This document shows, piece by piece, positions 14,091-15,163 of a stretch of DNA of 15,163 bases. The position numbers were made by a program, and so were the translations under genes. Source of the stretch: JBPOIS01 sp052034295 (GTDB lineage Bacteria > Pseudomonadota > Gammaproteobacteria > Pseudomonadales > Moraxellaceae); assembly GCA_052034295.1 (NCBI GenBank), contig JBPOIS010000135.1, positions 1-15,163 on the forward strand, read 5' to 3'. How positions within the stretch are numbered: position 1 is the stretch's first letter; each line of letters opens with the position of its first letter. Below the pieces are notes generated by a model. The model was not told the DNA's origin, ran no database searches, and worked only from the letters and a program-made list of their open reading frames with translations.

Positions 14091-14093
14091 GCA

Positions 14094-15023
14094 ATGAAGC
14101 TGTTCACCAAAGTTACTCTGGTTTCCGCCATCGCCGTCAGCGGAAATGCAATGGCTATGCAGGCCATGGACGACCAATCTCTGAGCGCTGCAACCGGTCA
14201 GGACGGTATCACCATTCTGGTTGCCCCGCACACCACCGATGCTGGCTGGGCCACCTGGGCCTCTGCCAAAACCTTTAACACCGGCAGCCTGTCTGGCGGT
14301 GTGCACATCGACAACGTCTACGTGCATGACAAAGACGGTGCGGCTGGCATCATCACTGGTGCATCTGCTGGTGCCATCACCATCCAGGGTGTGGATCTGG
14401 CCTCCAATGGTGCGATCCGTGTGCTGATTGATGCCGATGCCAATGGCAACGCCGCCAACAGCGCTGTGCTGAACGTGAATGTGGGTCTGAAGGAAACCTT
14501 TGTCAAGCTGGGCGAGATCGGTGTGGCCACCTCGAACCGTCCGGCCAGCTGGGGTGTAGACAACACCAGCTACAACAAAATCCTGAACCCGCTGGAACTG
14601 CACCTGGGTGACACCAGCATGAACATCCAGCTGGGTGCTCAGCCGCAGGGTGCCATGATCAAGGTCAGTGGCTCCATGACCGGTGGTCTGGCCATCAATG
14701 GCCTCGAGCTGTTTGACACCGATGGTGTTCCGACTTCACCGAGCCCGCTGCTGCAGGCCCCGGGCTCCATCTACATCGGCAGCATCGCCATGACCGATAC
14801 CGGCGGTGCTAACCTGACTGTGGCTGCTGACATCGACGTTTCTGCAGCCGGTCTGGTGCTGACCAGCACTGGCGGCCTGATGGACGTGCGCATCAGCGAC
14901 GTACGTCTGGGTAACGTTGACACCACCGCTATGGGTGGCCCGGATACCACCAAATCGCTGGGCGACATCGAGCTGGTGGGCGTGAACGCCACTGGCACCC
15001 AGCTGATCATCAGCGGTCACTGA
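14094..15023 (+). CDS. secreted FilA-like / DUF6160-type protein
   Basis: A 309-residue exported protein. The N-terminus is a Sec signal peptide (MKLFTKVTLVSAIAVSGNAM, cleavage near AMA at about 22), followed by MDDQSLSAATGQDGITI. That segment matches the LS..TGQDGI motif I associate with DUF6160/FilA-type proteins, including the putative pilus protein FilA of Acinetobacter. The mature chain has no cysteine, is rich in Gly, Ala, Asp, Ser and Thr, and repeats a loose beta-strand pattern (GGVHIDNVYVHD, GAITIQGVDLAS, GSIYIGSIAMTD, GDIELVGVNATG), suggesting a beta-sandwich or beta-helical surface protein. The codons are strongly biased, which together with the strong ribosome-binding site and terminator hints at high expression. 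It stands alone between divergent pabB and a terminator; no fil-type partner genes are visible before the window ends. Its function is not established here. Confidence 0.75.
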   Translation: MKLFTKVTLVSAIAVSGNAMAMQAMDDQSLSAATGQDGITILVAPHTTDAGWATWASAKTFNTGSLSGGVHIDNVYVHDKDGAAGIITGASAGAITIQGVDLASNGAIRVLIDADANGNAANSAVLNVNVGLKETFVKLGEIGVATSNRPASWGVDNTSYNKILNPLELHLGDTSMNIQLGAQPQGAMIKVSGSMTGGLAINGLELFDTDGVPTSPSPLLQAPGSIYIGSIAMTDTGGANLTVAADIDVSAAGLVLTSTGGLMDVRISDVRLGNVDTTAMGGPDTTKSLGDIELVGVNATGTQLIISGH

Positions 15024-15082
15024 TCGACCCACACCGGAAGTCCAGGGGACGGCCGCCGCGCCCTCCCCGCGCTTCATCCAAG

Positions 15083-15106
15083 CGGCAGCCCTGGCTGCCG
15101 TTTTTT
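15083..15106 (+). terminator. intrinsic terminator after the FilA-like gene
   Basis: CGGCAGCC (15083-15090) pairs perfectly with GGCTGCCG (15093-15100), forming a 7-bp stem with a CCTG tetraloop, followed by six Ts (15101-15106). It lies 59 nt after the stop. The remaining bases to the window end show A- and T-tracts but no gene. Confidence 0.92.
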
Positions 15107-15163
15107 ATGTCAAAAAAAGCGGTTTTTCGCAGCAACAACAACCGGACGCAAGGGCTGATTAGG

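Noticed and set aside
14072..14100. A small upstream gene starting ATGAAACTC just before the FilA-like gene
   Set aside because: Its frame runs on into the FilA-like gene out of register with no recognisable product. The downstream ATG has the correctly spaced AGGAG and a clear signal peptide.
1..15163. CRISPR arrays, insertion sequences, tRNA genes and defence systems
   Set aside because: I saw no regularly spaced repeats, transposase or nuclease signatures, tRNA-like cloverleaf or toxin-antitoxin pair. The region reads as conserved chromosomal housekeeping and signalling genes.

Overview
The window is a GC-rich gammaproteobacterial chromosome segment. The gene order ibaG-murA-hisG-hisD-hisC, a FilA-like (DUF6160-type) secreted protein and a GigA/GigB-type phosphatase/STAS pair point to Moraxellaceae, and the high GC suggests a relative of Acinetobacter from a GC-rich genus rather than Acinetobacter itself. 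This placement is inferred from gene content alone. I see no insertion sequence, prophage, CRISPR array, tRNA or rRNA.

Left part (1-4238). The C-terminal end of a type IV pilin runs in from the left and converges on a five-gene minus-strand cluster. In transcription order this is mlaA, a PP2C/SpoIIE phosphatase with a degenerate receiver (gigA-like), a STAS anti-sigma antagonist (gigB-like), a Nit1-type amidase, and a stand-alone cyclic-nucleotide-binding protein. Spacing is tight: a 4-nt ATGA overlap for mlaA/gigA, 12 nt for gigB/nit (with the gigB start unsettled) and 2 nt for nit/CNB. The only clear internal gap precedes gigB; it holds a possible promoter and a perfect DnaA-box 9-mer. The cluster looks like a stress-signalling partner switch embedded with envelope lipid maintenance.

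Middle part (4239-7646). Divergent from mlaA is rpoN, followed by hpf, whose product has an unusual His/Cys cluster, and a strong intrinsic terminator. The ptsN/rapZ/npr genes that often follow rpoN-hpf are absent here. A single transglutaminase-like gene follows, with its own terminator.

Right part (7647-13819). ibaG-murA-hisG are packed head to tail. A terminator-like hairpin lies exactly at the start of hisD, which overlaps hisC. Convergent to hisC is pabB; the gap between them carries a CCCTTCGA...CTCAGGG palindromic element and a degenerate second copy.

Far right (13820-15163). An AT-rich, structured leader precedes a gene for a secreted FilA-like protein, whose Shine-Dalgarno sequence lies inside a hairpin. 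A strong terminator follows, and the last ~55 nt hold no gene I can support.

I do not see a clearly new system such as a novel defence locus. The observations most worth following are the five-gene gigA/gigB neighbourhood facing rpoN, the hairpin overlapping the hisD start, the hairpinned leader of the FilA-like gene, the His-rich HPF loop, and an MlaA without any cysteine.
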